Notes under the pieces: generated by a model
What the model was told of the DNA's origin: nothing
Database searches by the model: none
Seen by the model: only the letters and a program-made list of their open reading frames with translations
Shown: positions 33,556-41,336 of the stretch, piece after piece
Layout: every line of letters starts with the position of its first letter
Numbering within the stretch: the first letter of the stretch is position 1
NCBI RefSeq assembly: GCF_017352375.1
Contig: NZ_JAFEVR010000009.1
Location: 186,001-250,000, forward strand
Length of the DNA stretch: 64,000 nt
Direction: 5' to 3'
Source of the DNA: Mycolicibacterium sp. S2-37
GTDB taxonomy: Bacteria; Actinomycetota; Actinomycetes; Mycobacteriales; Mycobacteriaceae
Program-made: the position numbers and the translations under genes

Positions 33556-34647
33556 ATGGCGGGACCCCTGCACGGATTGCGCGTCGTCGAACTGGCCGGT
33601 ATCGGACCCGGTCCGCACGCGGCGATGATTCTCGGCGACCTGGGCGCCGATGTCGTACGCATCGAACGGCCGGGTAAGGGCCCGGGCATCCCGACCAAAG
33701 GTCGAGATCAACTGCTGCGCAACCGGCGCTCCGTCGCCGCGAACCTCAAGACCGACGAAGGCCGCGAGCTCGTTCTCACGCTGGTGGCCAAGGCCGACGT
33801 CCTCATCGAGGGCTTCCGACCCGGGGTGACCGAGCGTCTCGGACTCGGCCCGGAGGACTGCGCCAAGGTCAACGACCGCCTCATCTACGGCCGGATGACC
33901 GGCTGGGGCCAGACCGGTCCGCGCAGTCAGCAGGCCGGCCACGACATCAACTACATCTCGCTGAACGGCGTCCTGCACGCTGTCGGCCGCGCCGGGGAAC
34001 GGCCGGTCCCGCCGCTGAATCTCGCGGGGGACTTCGGTGGCGGTTCGATGTTCCTGCTCGTCGGCATCCTCGCGGCGCTGTGGGAGCGGGAGCGCTCGGG
34101 CAAGGGGCAGGTCATCGACGCCGCGATGGTCGACGGATCCAGCGTGCTCGCCCAGATGATGTGGGCGTTCCGTGCCATGGGCATGTGGACCGACGTCCGC
34201 GGCGAGAACATGCTCGACACCGGCGCGCCGTACTACGACACCTACACCTGCGCGGACGGCCGACACGTCGCGGTCGGCGCCATCGAGCCGCAGTTCTACG
34301 CCGAACTCATCTCGAAGCTCGGGCTGCAGGACGCCGGTCTGCCCGATCAGAACGACATGGCGCGCTGGCCGGAGTTGCGCGAACGCCTCACCGAGGCCTT
34401 CGCCGCCCACGACCGTGACCATTGGGCGAAGGTGTTCGCCGGCAGCGACGCCTGCTGTACGCCGGTGCTGTCGTTCGGCGAGGTGGAGAACGAGCCGCAC
34501 AACACCGAACGCGACACCTTCTATCGCGAAGGTGACTGGCTGTTCCCCGCGCCGGCGCCCCGCTTCTCCCGGACGCCCAACGCGGCGCCCGTCCCGCCCG
34601 GGGCGCCCGGAGCGGATACCGACGCCGTCCTGCGCGACTGGGTATAG
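33556..34647 (+). CDS. mcr: Alpha-methylacyl-CoA racemase
   Basis: CaiB/BaiF-family racemase, 363 residues, that epimerises 2-methylacyl-CoA (e.g. sterol side chains) so that beta-oxidation can proceed. The catalytic residues of the M. tuberculosis enzyme are all present with a 3-residue offset: H129 (QAGHDINYIS), D159 (NLAGDFGGGSMF) and E244 (VGAIEPQFYA). The CoA-binding N-terminus HGLRVVELAGIGPGPHAAMILGDLGAD is canonical. ATG 33556 has AAAGGAG 9 nt upstream; an ATG at 33520 lacks one. Corresponds to Rv1143. Followed by an SDR and an NMO-family gene on the same strand. Confidence 0.96.
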   Translation: MAGPLHGLRVVELAGIGPGPHAAMILGDLGADVVRIERPGKGPGIPTKGRDQLLRNRRSVAANLKTDEGRELVLTLVAKADVLIEGFRPGVTERLGLGPEDCAKVNDRLIYGRMTGWGQTGPRSQQAGHDINYISLNGVLHAVGRAGERPVPPLNLAGDFGGGSMFLLVGILAALWERERSGKGQVIDAAMVDGSSVLAQMMWAFRAMGMWTDVRGENMLDTGAPYYDTYTCADGRHVAVGAIEPQFYAELISKLGLQDAGLPDQNDMARWPELRERLTEAFAAHDRDHWAKVFAGSDACCTPVLSFGEVENEPHNTERDTFYREGDWLFPAPAPRFSRTPNAAPVPPGAPGADTDAVLRDWV

Positions 34648-34653
34648 TCCCAA

Positions 34654-34668
34654 CCAACCAGTAGGTCG
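34654..34668. promoter_or_regulatory. Second copy of the ACCAACCAGTAGGT element
   Basis: ACCAACCAGTAGGT at 34654-34667 is identical over 14 nt to 23522-23535 in front of the thiolase operon. It contains the near-palindrome AACC-AGTA-GGTC and lies 36 bp before the SDR start, in the mcr-SDR gap. Likely a shared operator. Confidence 0.6.
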
Positions 34669-34703
34669 GGCCAGAGGTGCGCCGACCGGAAAGGAAAGTA
34701 CGA

Positions 34704-35456
34704 GTGGAGATCAAAGACGCTGTCGCCGTCGTCACCGGCGGAGCATCCGGACTCGGCCTGGCGACCACGAAGCGCCTGCTCGACCGCGGCGCCTCCGTGG
34801 TGGTCATCGACCTCAAAGGTGAGGACGCCGTCAAGGAGCTCGGTGACCGGGCACGCTTCGTACAGGCCAACGTCACCGATCCCGAGCAGGTCAGCGCCGC
34901 ACTCGACGTCGCAGAGGAGCTGGGCCCGCTGCGCATCAACGTCAACTGCGCCGGCATCGGCAACGCCATCAAGACCCTGTCGAAGAACGGCGCCTTCCCG
35001 CTCGACGAGTTCAACAAGGTCATCCAGGTCAACCTGGTCGGCACCTTCAACGTGCTGCGGCTGAGTGCCGAGCGCATCGCGAAGACCGAGCCCCTCGGCG
35101 AAGAGCGCGGCGTCATCATCAACACCGCCTCGGTCGCTGCGTTCGAAGGCCAGATCGGTCAGGCCGCGTACTCGGCGTCCAAGGGCGGCGTGGTCGGTAT
35201 GACCCTGCCCATCGCCCGCGATCTGTCGCGCGAGTTCATCCGCGTCTGCACCATCGCCCCGGGGCTGTTCAAGACGCCGCTGCTCGGCTCACTGCCCGAA
35301 GAGGCCCAGAAGTCCCTCGGCCAGCAGGTGCCGCACCCGGCCCGGCTCGGCGATCCCGACGAGTACGGCGCGCTGGCCGTGCACATCGTGGAGAACCCGA
35401 TGCTCAACGGCGAGGTGATCCGCCTGGACGGCGCAATCCGCATGGCTCCGAGGTGA
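34704..35456 (+). CDS. Short-chain dehydrogenase (3-hydroxyacyl-CoA/17-beta-hydroxysteroid type)
   Basis: Classical SDR of 250 residues, closely matching human type 10 17-beta-hydroxysteroid/2-methyl-3-hydroxybutyryl-CoA dehydrogenase in layout (MEIKDAVAVVTGGASGLG; VNCAGIGNAIKTLSKNG insertion; NTASVAAFEGQIGQAAYSASKGG). The catalytic tetrad is completed by Y156 and K160; VIDLK suggests NAD preference. Corresponds to Rv1144. GTG 34704 follows AAAGGAAAG. It could supply the hydroxyacyl-CoA dehydrogenase step absent from the thiolase operon, and both are preceded by the same 14-mer. The next gene starts 8 bp downstream. Confidence 0.93.
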   Translation: MEIKDAVAVVTGGASGLGLATTKRLLDRGASVVVIDLKGEDAVKELGDRARFVQANVTDPEQVSAALDVAEELGPLRINVNCAGIGNAIKTLSKNGAFPLDEFNKVIQVNLVGTFNVLRLSAERIAKTEPLGEERGVIINTASVAAFEGQIGQAAYSASKGGVVGMTLPIARDLSREFIRVCTIAPGLFKTPLLGSLPEEAQKSLGQQVPHPARLGDPDEYGALAVHIVENPMLNGEVIRLDGAIRMAPR

Positions 35457-35463
35457 CACGACG

Positions 35464-36462
35464 ATGAGCCTGAAGACGAAATTCACCGAGACCTTCGGCA
35501 TCGAACATCCGATCGTCCAGGGCGGTATGCAGTGGGTAGGCCGTGCGGAACTCGTCGCGGCGGTGGCCAACGCCGGTGCACTGGGCTTCATCACCGCGCT
35601 GACGCAGCCCACGCCGGCCGATCTGGCGAACGAGATCGCCCGGTGTCGCGATCTCACCGACAAGCCGTTCGGCGTCAACCTGACGATCCTGCCGACGATC
35701 AACCCGCCGCCGTACGACGAATACCGCCAGGTGATCGTGGACGCCGGCATCAAGATCGTCGAGACGGCCGGCTCGAACCCGGCGCCGCACCTGCCGATGT
35801 TCCACGACAACGGCATCAAGGTGCTGCACAAGTGCACCTCGGTGCGCCATGCCGTCAAGGCGCAGAGCCTGGGCGTCGACGGCATCAGCATCGACGGCTT
35901 CGAGTGCGCGGGGCATCCCGGTGAGGACGACATCCCCGGTCTCGTGCTGATCCCGGCCGCATCGGCCAAGATCGACATCCCGATGATCGCCTCCGGCGGG
36001 TTCGCCGACGCCCGCGGCCTGGTGGCTGCGCTGGCACTGGGCGCCGACGGCATCAACATGGGCTCACGGTTCATGTGCACCGTGGAATCGGCGATTCATC
36101 AGAAGGTCAAGGAAGCCATCGTCGCCGGAACCGAGCTCGACACCGAGCTGATCTTCCGGCCGCTGCGCAACACCGCCCGCGTCGCGAGTAACGCGGTGTC
36201 GCGCGAGGTGGTCGACATCCTGAACAAGGGCGGTCAGTTCGAGGACGTCAAGGATCTGGTCGCCGGGAAGCGCGGCGTGAAGGTCTACGAGATCGGCGAT
36301 CTGGATGCCGGCATCTGGAGTGTCGGTACTTCGATGGGCCTGATCAACGACATTCCGACGGTCGGCGACCTGGTGGCGAGGATGGTCGACGAGGCGGAGG
36401 AACTCATCACCGGTCGACTTGCCGGCATGGTCGGGTCAGCGGAGGAGAAGATCGCGGTCTAA
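35464..36462 (+). CDS. Nitronate monooxygenase family FMN protein
   Basis: TIM-barrel FMN enzyme of the nitronate monooxygenase/enoyl-reductase-like group, 332 residues. Motifs: PIVQGGMQWVGRAELVAAVANAGALGFITA, then KPFGVNLTILPTINPP, DGISIDGFECAGHPGEDD with the catalytic His in ECAGHPG, and the FMN phosphate site IASGGFADARGLVAAL followed by GADGINMGSRFMCTVES. ATG 35464 lies 8 nt after the SDR stop, so it is co-transcribed with the SDR. In steroid and fatty-acid contexts such enzymes may reduce or oxidise unsaturated CoA esters; the substrate is unknown. Confidence 0.9.
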   Translation: MSLKTKFTETFGIEHPIVQGGMQWVGRAELVAAVANAGALGFITALTQPTPADLANEIARCRDLTDKPFGVNLTILPTINPPPYDEYRQVIVDAGIKIVETAGSNPAPHLPMFHDNGIKVLHKCTSVRHAVKAQSLGVDGISIDGFECAGHPGEDDIPGLVLIPAASAKIDIPMIASGGFADARGLVAALALGADGINMGSRFMCTVESAIHQKVKEAIVAGTELDTELIFRPLRNTARVASNAVSREVVDILNKGGQFEDVKDLVAGKRGVKVYEIGDLDAGIWSVGTSMGLINDIPTVGDLVARMVDEAEELITGRLAGMVGSAEEKIAV

Positions 36463-36547
36463 GGCGACTGGGCATAGACCCGCGCAGGGTCGCCCGGACG
36501 GGCAGCAAACGGCTCAACTGACACGCGCGCCGCTGGGGCGCGCGTGG

Positions 36548-36679
36548 TCAGCCGGCTTGTGCGAGGGGGGCTGAGTCGTCGAGCTGCTCGGAGGTGTCGC
36601 CCTCGACGAGAAAATCGCCGTGGTAGAGCGCCTCGAAGTCAACCTTGATGACATCAGCACTGGTGTCGTCGATCCACAT
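36548..36679 (-). CDS. Small acidic hypothetical protein
   Basis: A 43-residue open frame starting MWIDDTSADVIKVDFEALYHG and ending DSAPLAQAG, strongly acidic (about 10 Asp/Glu) and without cysteines. Codon use looks coding (G/C in most third positions). No known family is recognised with certainty; similar short proteins may exist in mycobacteria. Its ATG sits inside an inverted repeat TGACTCA-N7-TGAGTCA (36679-36699), and a third TGAGTCAC lies further upstream, suggesting tight regulation. Could be a small regulator or antitoxin-like peptide; function unknown. Confidence 0.5.
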   Translation of the reverse strand: MWIDDTSADVIKVDFEALYHGDFLVEGDTSEQLDDSAPLAQAG

Positions 36680-36722
36680 GACTCAGAGCCTATGAGTCAC
36701 CTTTAAGGAATCATTGAGTCAC
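36679..36722 (-). promoter_or_regulatory. TGAGTCA repeat cluster upstream of the small ORF
   Basis: TGACTCA (36679-36685) and TGAGTCAC (36693-36700) form an inverted pair with 7-nt spacing overlapping the small ORF start; a direct copy TGAGTCAC follows at 36715-36722. Spacing between the two direct copies is 22 bp (two helical turns). Operator function is inferred. Confidence 0.55.
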
Positions 36723-36762
36723 GATTCGGAAAATGGTGGCAATCCTACTTTTCGGTAGGTTT

Positions 36763-37317
36763 CTAGCCAGTAGGACTTGTGAGGTGGATGGGGTTGGTCC
36801 CGTTCAGTGCGATCCAGGTCACCACGGCCGCTGCCACCGCCACGACCAGCAGCGCGACCGACGTCCGTGCCGACCAGCGCACCCGATTCAACAGGCGGGC
36901 GTCCACCGAGTAGGCACCCGCACCGGCGAAGAGCAGCGCCGTGGCACCGAAAGCCAGCAGGAACGGCACGTTGAACGGATCGGACCAGAAGGCCGCGCCC
37001 GCCACGTTCACCGCCCAGGCGTCGATCATCGCCGCGACCACCGCGCACGCCGCGAGCGGGGTCAGCGCGCCCAGCAGCAGCCCGATCCCGCCCAGCGTCT
37101 CGGATGCGGTCACCATGAACGCCGCCAGCTCCGGCAGCCGCCAGCCGGCGGATTCCAGAAAACCGACCGTGGCGCCGTAATCGAACGCTTTGATCAACCC
37201 GGCCTGCAGGATGGCGGCGCCCACGCCGATGCGCAGCACGAGCAGGCCGATGTCCAGCGCCGAGGTCCGGTGGGCGGGGGTGTTCGTGAAATCAGTCATG
37301 GTCTTGAAGTCAGTCAT
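36763..37317 (-). CDS. DoxX family membrane protein
   Basis: A 184-residue four-helix DoxX/DUF4870-like membrane protein, different from the DoxX protein at 20.3 kb. Helices: LDIGLLVLRIGVGAAILQAGLIKAFDYG, LAAFMVTASETLGGIGLLLGALTPLAACAVVAAM, FLLAFGATALLFAGAGA and SVALLVVAVAAAVVTWIAL. The conserved FLESAGWRLPELAAFM loop and ASETLGG helix are typical. ATG 37317 is used; MTDFTNTP seven codons further in is an alternative. Divergent from the methyltransferase gene with almost no spacer. A CCTAC/GTAGG hairpin lies at its 3' end (36747-36762). Confidence 0.88.
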   Translation of the reverse strand: MTDFKTMTDFTNTPAHRTSALDIGLLVLRIGVGAAILQAGLIKAFDYGATVGFLESAGWRLPELAAFMVTASETLGGIGLLLGALTPLAACAVVAAMIDAWAVNVAGAAFWSDPFNVPFLLAFGATALLFAGAGAYSVDARLLNRVRWSARTSVALLVVAVAAAVVTWIALNGTNPIHLTSPTG

Positions 37318-37354
37318 GGTTGAGCAGACCTGGACGGCGGACGATACTCATCGA

Positions 37355-37978
37355 ATGGACAATCCGTTCTTCGCTCGAATGTGGACGGTGATGTCCGGCC
37401 ACGAGCCGGAGGCGGTGCGTCGGTTACGCCATGACAACCTCGCCGACCTGACCGGGCGGGTGCTCGAGGTCGGTGCCGGCACGGGGACGAACTTCGCCCA
37501 TTATCCACCGGGGGTGACCGAAGTGGTGGCGCTCGAGCCCGAGCGCCGGCTCGCCGAACTGGCCCGATCGGCGGCCGCCCACGCCCCGGTGCCGGTGACC
37601 GTCACCGAAGAGACCGTCGAGCAGTACCGCACCGCGGACCGGTTCGACGCGGTGGTCTGTGCCCTGGTGCTGTGCTCGATCGAGGACCCCGACGCGGTCC
37701 TGCTGGAGCTGTCGGGGCTGTTGAAGCCGGGCGGGGAGCTGCGCTATCTGGAGCACGTCGCCGGCAGTGGCGTGCGCGCGCGGTTGCAGCGGGCGGCCGA
37801 TGCGACGGTGTGGCCGCGGCTGCTCGGGAACTGCCACAGCCACCGGCACACCGAGGCCGCCATCGCCCGCGCCGGCTTCGAGGTGGTGCAGTCGCGCCAC
37901 GAATGGGTGTTTCCGCGCTGGCTGCCGTCGCCGGTCGCCGAGGTGGCGGTCGGCCGCGCCATACCCGCCGGCGGCTAG
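37355..37978 (+). CDS. Class I SAM-dependent methyltransferase
   Basis: A 207-residue methyltransferase, close in layout to Rv1147 as I recall it. It begins MDNPFFARMWTVMSGHEPEAVRRLRHDNL. The SAM motif I is VLEVGAGTGTNFAHYP, an acidic residue follows in VALEPE, motif IV is FDAVVCALVLCSIEDPD, and the post-motif region is LLKPGGELRYLEHV. The pattern resembles METTL7/phospholipid N-methyltransferase relatives. ATG 37355 is chosen; the upstream ATG 37318 would overlap the divergent DoxX start. Ends 4 bp inside the convergent sirtuin gene. Confidence 0.88.
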   Translation: MDNPFFARMWTVMSGHEPEAVRRLRHDNLADLTGRVLEVGAGTGTNFAHYPPGVTEVVALEPERRLAELARSAAAHAPVPVTVTEETVEQYRTADRFDAVVCALVLCSIEDPDAVLLELSGLLKPGGELRYLEHVAGSGVRARLQRAADATVWPRLLGNCHSHRHTEAAIARAGFEVVQSRHEWVFPRWLPSPVAEVAVGRAIPAGG

Positions 37979-38688
37979 CCGAGCAGCTCGGACAACCGCG
38001 GCAACAACGTGGGCAATGCCCCGGCGGCCGTCTCGCGCAGCGAATGCGTCGCGCTGTCGGACAGCGGCGTGCGCTCGGGGTTGACCTCGATCACCGGGAT
38101 GCCGCGAGCGAGGGCCAGCTCGGGCAGGCCCGCCGCCGGATACACGATGGACGACGTGCCCACCACGATCACCACGTCGGCGGTCGTGACGGCGGCGACC
38201 GAGCCCTGCCAGGCGTCCTCGGGCAGCGCCTCGCCGAACCACACCACATTCGGACGGATCAGTCCGCCGCACGGACACTGGGGCGGGTCCACCGACTCGA
38301 CCGGTTCCGGCATCTCCGGCAGATCGCCTTCGAACCTCGCGCCGCAAGCGTCGCAATGGAATTCGAACAGGCTGCCGTGCAGATGGTAGACCCGGTCACT
38401 GCCCGCCCGCTCGTGGAGGTTGTCGACGTTCTGGGTGACGACGTGGACCTGCGCGTAGTCCTGCCAGGCCGCGACGGCGCGGTGGCCGTTGTTGGGTGCG
38501 ACACCGCCCATCATGTAGTGCCGCCACAGATACCAGGCCCACACCTTTTCCGGGCGGGCCCGCCACCCTTCCAGGCTGGAGATCTCGTAGGGGTCGACCT
38601 TGGCCCACAGCCCCGTTTCCACGTCGCGGAACGTCGGCACCCCGCTCTCGGCGGAGATACCGGCGCCGCTGAGCACCGTCACCTGCAC
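37975..38688 (-). CDS. cobB: NAD-dependent protein deacylase, sirtuin family
   Basis: Sir2-type deacetylase/deacylase of 237 residues, acting on acyl-lysine (for example acyl-CoA synthetases). NAD-binding motif VLSGAGISAESGVPTFRD (residues 5-22), TQNVDNLHERAG, the catalytic His in YHLHGSLFEFHC, the structural zinc site CDACGARF plus CPCGG, and the terminal GTSSIVYPAAGLP with VIEVNPE. The Tyr/Arg pair of SIRT5-like desuccinylases appears present (WAWYLWRHYMM). GTG 38688 (MQVTVLSGAG) is the start. Corresponds to Rv1151c; the divergent GntR gene lies 35 bp away. Confidence 0.95.
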   Translation of the reverse strand: MQVTVLSGAGISAESGVPTFRDVETGLWAKVDPYEISSLEGWRARPEKVWAWYLWRHYMMGGVAPNNGHRAVAAWQDYAQVHVVTQNVDNLHERAGSDRVYHLHGSLFEFHCDACGARFEGDLPEMPEPVESVDPPQCPCGGLIRPNVVWFGEALPEDAWQGSVAAVTTADVVIVVGTSSIVYPAAGLPELALARGIPVIEVNPERTPLSDSATHSLRETAAGALPTLLPRLSELLG

Positions 38689-38723
38689 ATGACCAAAGTA
38701 GCCGGGTGGGTGATACTGAGCAC

Positions 38724-39089
38724 GTGGCCGAATTGGGGGATTGGGTTCAGATCGACGCGCAGGCGGCACGGCCACTCTTCGAACAGCTCCGGCTCCAGAT
38801 CATCGACGGCGTCCGGGACGGGCGGCTGCCCCCTGGCACCCGGTTGCCCACTGTCCGCGATCTGGCGGGCCAGCTCGATCTCGCCGTCAACACCGTGGCA
38901 CGGGCGTACCGCGAACTGGAGACGTCGGGCATCGTCGAGACCCGGGGCCGGTTCGGGACGTTCGTCGCCCGCAGCGATCCCTCCGACACCGCAATGGCGA
39001 CCGCCGCGCACACCTTCGTGGCCGCGGCCCGGGCGCTGGGCGTGGGCCGCGACGACGCGATCCGCTACGTCGAAGCCGCGTTCGGTTAA
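38724..39089 (+). CDS. GntR family regulator (YtrA subfamily)
   Basis: Short 121-residue GntR regulator: a winged HTH (ARPLFEQLRLQIIDGVRDGRLPPGTRLPTVRDLAGQLDLAVNTVARAYRELETSGIVETRGRFG-type) and only a brief C-terminal dimerisation helix, i.e. the YtrA type. Such proteins often sense via a partner or control envelope genes. GTG 38724 follows the hexamer GATACT (38712-38717) by 6 nt, consistent with a leaderless message. Counterpart of Rv1152, which I recall as linked to vancomycin susceptibility. The convergent methyltransferase gene overlaps its end by 4 bp. Confidence 0.92.
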   Translation: MAELGDWVQIDAQAARPLFEQLRLQIIDGVRDGRLPPGTRLPTVRDLAGQLDLAVNTVARAYRELETSGIVETRGRFGTFVARSDPSDTAMATAAHTFVAAARALGVGRDDAIRYVEAAFG

Positions 39090-39937
39090 CCGAACTCCAG
39101 CAGCGTCCACACCGGGCGCACGGCGTCGAAGACCGGCAGCCGCTGCATCGTCCACACCAGCGCGTTGATGAGTCGGCCGCGGCCCTCGGGCACCGGGATG
39201 TCGTGCACGGCGCGGATCCCGGGCACGGTGTTGACGAGATCGGCCGCCTCCGACGGGCTGAGGCTGAACGGCATCGGCGGCACCTTGTACCGCAACGACG
39301 TCCGCATTCCCTTGCGGGCCCACCAGGCGAACCACGACGGTGGCAGGTCGAACATCATCTGTCCGCCCGGGAACCGTGCGGCGCATGCGGCGATCAGGGA
39401 CATCGCCTCGTCGGGCTGCAGGTACATCAGCAGACCCTCCGCGGTGACGAACACACCATGGGAGTCGTCGACGTGGTCCATCCAGCTGAAGTCGAGCGCC
39501 GACTGGGCGCGCACGGCGACCCGATCGTTGTGCGGCAGCAGCTTCTCCCGCAATTCGATGATCGGCGGCAGGTCGACGGTGAGCCAGCGGAAGTCGTGGC
39601 CGACACCGGCCGCGTCCAGACGATAGAAGCTGGTCTGCAGACCCTCGGCCAGCGCCACCACGGTGGCCTTGGGATGGCTGCTCAGGTAGCGCCGGGCCTG
39701 ACTGTCGAAACCCTTGGCGCGCAACGCCATGTCCTGGCGCCGGCTGGGCCCGAACTTGGCGAAGTCGAAGTCGATCGCGTCGACGAGGTGAATGGCCATC
39801 GGGTCGTCGATCAGCGAATCCGGGCGACGCGCCTCGGTGGCCCGCACCTGCAGCGTGAGCAATGCCGTCTCCGACACACCGGAGAGCGCGCTGCCGTCCG
39901 CCCGTCCGGATAGGGGAGCGTTCGGTGTAGAAGTCAT
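39086..39937 (-). CDS. Class I SAM-dependent methyltransferase, LCM/PPM type (paralogue A)
   Basis: A 283-residue leucine-carboxyl-methyltransferase-like O-methyltransferase, similar to Rv1153c (omt) by position. Motifs: RATEARRPDSLIDDPMAIHLVDAIDFDF, RRYLSSHPKATVVALAEGLQTSFYRLD (SAM motif I region), FRWLTVDLPPIIELREKLLP, and FVTAEGLLMYLQPDEAMSLI. The N-terminal lid GVSETALLTLQVR is typical. It shares this layout with the gene at 40470-41294, about a third to half identical by eye, so the two are tandem paralogues separated by a DUF1697 gene. Starts and stops overlap, so all three form one operon. Confidence 0.88.
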   Translation of the reverse strand: MTSTPNAPLSGRADGSALSGVSETALLTLQVRATEARRPDSLIDDPMAIHLVDAIDFDFAKFGPSRRQDMALRAKGFDSQARRYLSSHPKATVVALAEGLQTSFYRLDAAGVGHDFRWLTVDLPPIIELREKLLPHNDRVAVRAQSALDFSWMDHVDDSHGVFVTAEGLLMYLQPDEAMSLIAACAARFPGGQMMFDLPPSWFAWWARKGMRTSLRYKVPPMPFSLSPSEAADLVNTVPGIRAVHDIPVPEGRGRLINALVWTMQRLPVFDAVRPVWTLLEFG

Positions 39938-40473
39938 GAGCCCGAATCTACCGATCGCAGCACTTTGTCCAGCGTGCGAAGGTTGCGGGTGGTCGTCGAC
40001 GACTTGTAGCGCTTCTTGCCCATGGTGGCGCCCATGGCGGTCTTGAGAGTGCCGCTCCTGGGCACCCGCCAATAGATGACGCCGTCGCCGCGCTCGATCT
40101 TCTCCTCGGGTGGGGCGTCGGTAGCCAGGGCGGCGAGTTCGTCGAGCACGCCGTCATCGGTGACGAAGGTGACGTAGGAGTGGTGGCCTTCGACCTCGCG
40201 CTCGAACGGATAGGCCGCCGAGATCGCCGCCACCGTGTCGATGTCGTAGGCGAGCACCCATGCGTCGTAACCGAATCGCTCCCGCAGCGCCTTCTCGGCG
40301 GTCGTACGCACGGTGCTCCTGGCGGCGCGGCTGTCGAAGACGACATTGCCACTCGCCAGAATCGTCGTGACCGCAGTGAAACCGGCATCCTCGAAGGCCG
40401 CCCTGACATCGGCCATCTTCAGGGTCACGCCGCCGACATTGACGCCCCGCAGGAAGGCCGCGTAGCGCGTCAC
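39934..40473 (-). CDS. DUF1697 family protein
   Basis: A 179-residue DUF1697 protein of unknown function: MTRYAAFLRGVNVGGVTLKMADVRAAFEDAGF, LASGNVVFDS, the EGHHSYVTFVTDD segment and a C-terminal KKRYKSSTTTRNLRTLDKVLR that is diagnostic for the family. The GTG 40473 start and the stop overlapping the downstream ATG make it the middle gene of a coupled three-gene operon between two methyltransferase paralogues. The insertion of an unrelated domain family between paralogues suggests the methyltransferase duplication is old or that the gene arrived later. Confidence 0.92.
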   Translation of the reverse strand: MTRYAAFLRGVNVGGVTLKMADVRAAFEDAGFTAVTTILASGNVVFDSRAARSTVRTTAEKALRERFGYDAWVLAYDIDTVAAISAAYPFEREVEGHHSYVTFVTDDGVLDELAALATDAPPEEKIERGDGVIYWRVPRSGTLKTAMGATMGKKRYKSSTTTRNLRTLDKVLRSVDSGS

Positions 40474-41294
40474 GATCCGAGCTCCAGCAGCGTGATGCTC
40501 GGCCGGCCGCGCCGGTAGACGCCGATGCGGTCGAACTCCGGCCGGAACATGACGTCGAACAGCCCACGACCGCGGGGCATCGCGACGTCGTACGCGGTCC
40601 GCACGCCCGGCACGCTGTCGGCGAGAGCCACCCCGTCGTCGGCGGTGAGGCTGAACGGCATCGGCGGTGCGGTGTACCGGTCGGACAGCTTCCACCCCTT
40701 GAGGGTGCGCCGGCTCAGCCATGGCGGGATGTTGTCGAACATCATCCGGCCGCCGGGGAATCGGGCGGCGCAGTCGGCGATGAGGTTGAGCACGTCGTCG
40801 GGGTCGAGGTACATCAGCAGACCCTCGGCGGTGATGAAGACGCCGTGCGAGGCGTCGACGCGGTCCATCCAGCTGCGGTCGAGCGCGGACTGAGCCAGCA
40901 CGACGATGCGGTCGTCGGCAGGCAACAGCTGTTGACGCAGCGTCATCACCGGCGGCAGATCCACCGAGTACCAGGTGAGTTCGTCGGCGACGCCCGCCCG
41001 TTCGAGCCGCCACAGGCTGGTCTGCAGGCCCTCGGCCAGCGCCACGACCGCGGCCTTCGGGTGGGCGGTCAGATAGACGCCGGTCGCGGTGTCGAAGGCG
41101 CGGGCACGCAGCGCGTGTGACTGGTTGGGTTTGCCGAACTTCAGATAGTCGTAGTCGATCGCGTCGAGCAGCGTGACGGCCCAAGGATCTCGGATCACGC
41201 CGTCGGAGCGCTTCGCCTCACTGGCACGGTTGTGCAGCGTCCACAGCGTGGTGGCCGAAACGCCGTCGAGGGTGTTGCCGTCGATCGCACTCAT
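40470..41294 (-). CDS. Class I SAM-dependent methyltransferase, LCM/PPM type (paralogue B)
   Basis: A 274-residue paralogue of the 39086-39937 gene: GVSATTLWTLHNRASEAKRSDGVIRDPWAVTLLDAIDYDY, then VYLTAHPKAAVVALAEGLQTSLWRLE, WYSVDLPPVMTLRQQLLP and HGVFITAEGLLMYLDPDDVL. It is the first gene of the three-gene operon. ATG 41294 is preceded on the minus strand by TACCAT (41307-41302) with a 7-nt gap, so its message is probably leaderless. It is divergent from the Rv1155-like gene, whose own -10 lies 18 bp away. Substrate unknown; O-methylation is typical. Confidence 0.88.
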   Translation of the reverse strand: MSAIDGNTLDGVSATTLWTLHNRASEAKRSDGVIRDPWAVTLLDAIDYDYLKFGKPNQSHALRARAFDTATGVYLTAHPKAAVVALAEGLQTSLWRLERAGVADELTWYSVDLPPVMTLRQQLLPADDRIVVLAQSALDRSWMDRVDASHGVFITAEGLLMYLDPDDVLNLIADCAARFPGGRMMFDNIPPWLSRRTLKGWKLSDRYTAPPMPFSLTADDGVALADSVPGVRTAYDVAMPRGRGLFDVMFRPEFDRIGVYRRGRPSITLLELGS

Positions 41295-41336
41295 CGATCC
41301 GATGGTAAAGACCCTGCCCTGCACTAGGCTCGTTTC

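Noticed and set aside
36747..36762. CCTAC-TTTTCG-GTAGG hairpin as operator
   Set aside because: It lies at the 3' end of the DoxX gene with no downstream start, so a weak terminator is as likely; too short to claim.
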